Source: Candidatus Omnitrophota bacterium
GTDB lineage: Bacteria; Omnitrophota; Gorgyraeia; Gygaellales; Profunditerraquicolaceae
Assembly: GCA_030693145.1 (NCBI GenBank)
Contig: JAUYBI010000074.1
Span: 1 to 45,969, forward strand
Direction: 5' to 3'
DNA: 45,969 nt
Shown: positions 45,445 through 45,969 of the stretch, one piece after another
How the letters are laid out: each line of letters opens with the position of its first letter
Position numbering within the stretch: the first letter of the stretch is position 1
Notes under the pieces: model-generated
Told to the model about the DNA's origin: nothing
The model's input: only the letters and a program-made list of their open reading frames with translations
The model's database searches: none
Program-made: the position numbers and the translations under genes

Positions 45445-45969
45445 CAAAAACTGAACTTTAGTTGTAAAATCTCTGGCGGCGCTTCGCTCTTTTCATGAAA
45501 CGGCGCATTAAGCCAATCCCAGAGGTTTCTTCTTGAAAATAGATTTGTTGGTAGTATTGAGCAAAGCGTATAAAGCGACCAAGCGAACTTAGATTTGAAT
45601 TTCAAATAGCTTAATAGCAGATAAGTAATTAACGCCACCCATAATTGGGACAGCAAGGCGTTCTTAGATGTACCTACAAAGCTTTTGACCTTGAGCTGCT
45701 GCTTGATGCATTTAAAAAATAGTTCTATCTGCCAACGCTCTTTGTAAATCTGGGCTATGGTTCTAGCTGACCAGGTAAAATTATTGGTAAGGATTACGAT
45801 TATCTTGCTGGTTTCAGGATCCTTAGAGCGGATACGGCGCAGCCTGTAAGGGAATTTCTGTTTTGAATAAAATCCCTTAAGCTGAATAATTTGGTCGGAA
45901 TAAATATTTTTGTGGCGGCTGACATCATTGCGTACGGCAACCTGATAATACGCGTTCTTTTTTATTCTG
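45441..45969 (-). mobile_element. IS4-family transposase, C-terminal part (5' end beyond window)
   Basis: Reverse strand reads ...NNFTWSARTIAQIYKERWQIELFFKCIKQQLKVKSFVGTSKNALLSQLWVALITYLLLSYLKF...NLFSRRNLWDWLNAPF..., a YREK-type signature; frame stays open to the window end. Confidence 0.9.

Overview
The window is a gene-dense bacterial chromosome segment with nearly all genes on the + strand. Gene content suggests an uncultivated Gram-negative-type lineage, possibly Omnitrophota-like; that is only an impression. From left to right it carries: SYLF and AsmA-like envelope proteins; a complete MoxR-DUF58-BatA/B/C/D/E aerotolerance-type operon; a PP-loop (TtcA-like) ATPase followed by thiSGHE; a Cys-rich peptide, UPF0718 permease and ACR3 arsenite-efflux block; a PhnD-like, histidine kinase and receiver block followed by a second MoxR-DUF58 operon; nitronate monooxygenase, DUF2062, GNAT and pabB; a small zinc-finger ORF coupled to a DEAD-box helicase; MFS; cbiM and PDGLE; gcvT-gcvH-gcvPA-gcvPB-lipM/lplA-lipA; thyX; cbiQ; and the edge of an IS4-family transposase on the minus strand. 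Two signals stand out. (1) A dense family of intergenic palindromes centred on GTTTAAAC occurs at 12 loci. It has two arm classes with compensatory changes, hybrid copies, nested outer inverted repeats and local tandem expansions. (2) The second MoxR operon has what looks like a split TgpA-type protein whose transglutaminase domain is replaced by a long coiled coil and Ig-like domains. In addition, several unrelated small palindromic elements appear to have inserted at gene boundaries or in frame, supplying the stop codons of thiE and lipM, the start codon of gcvPB and an extra peptide in PabB. No tRNA, rRNA or CRISPR was recognised.
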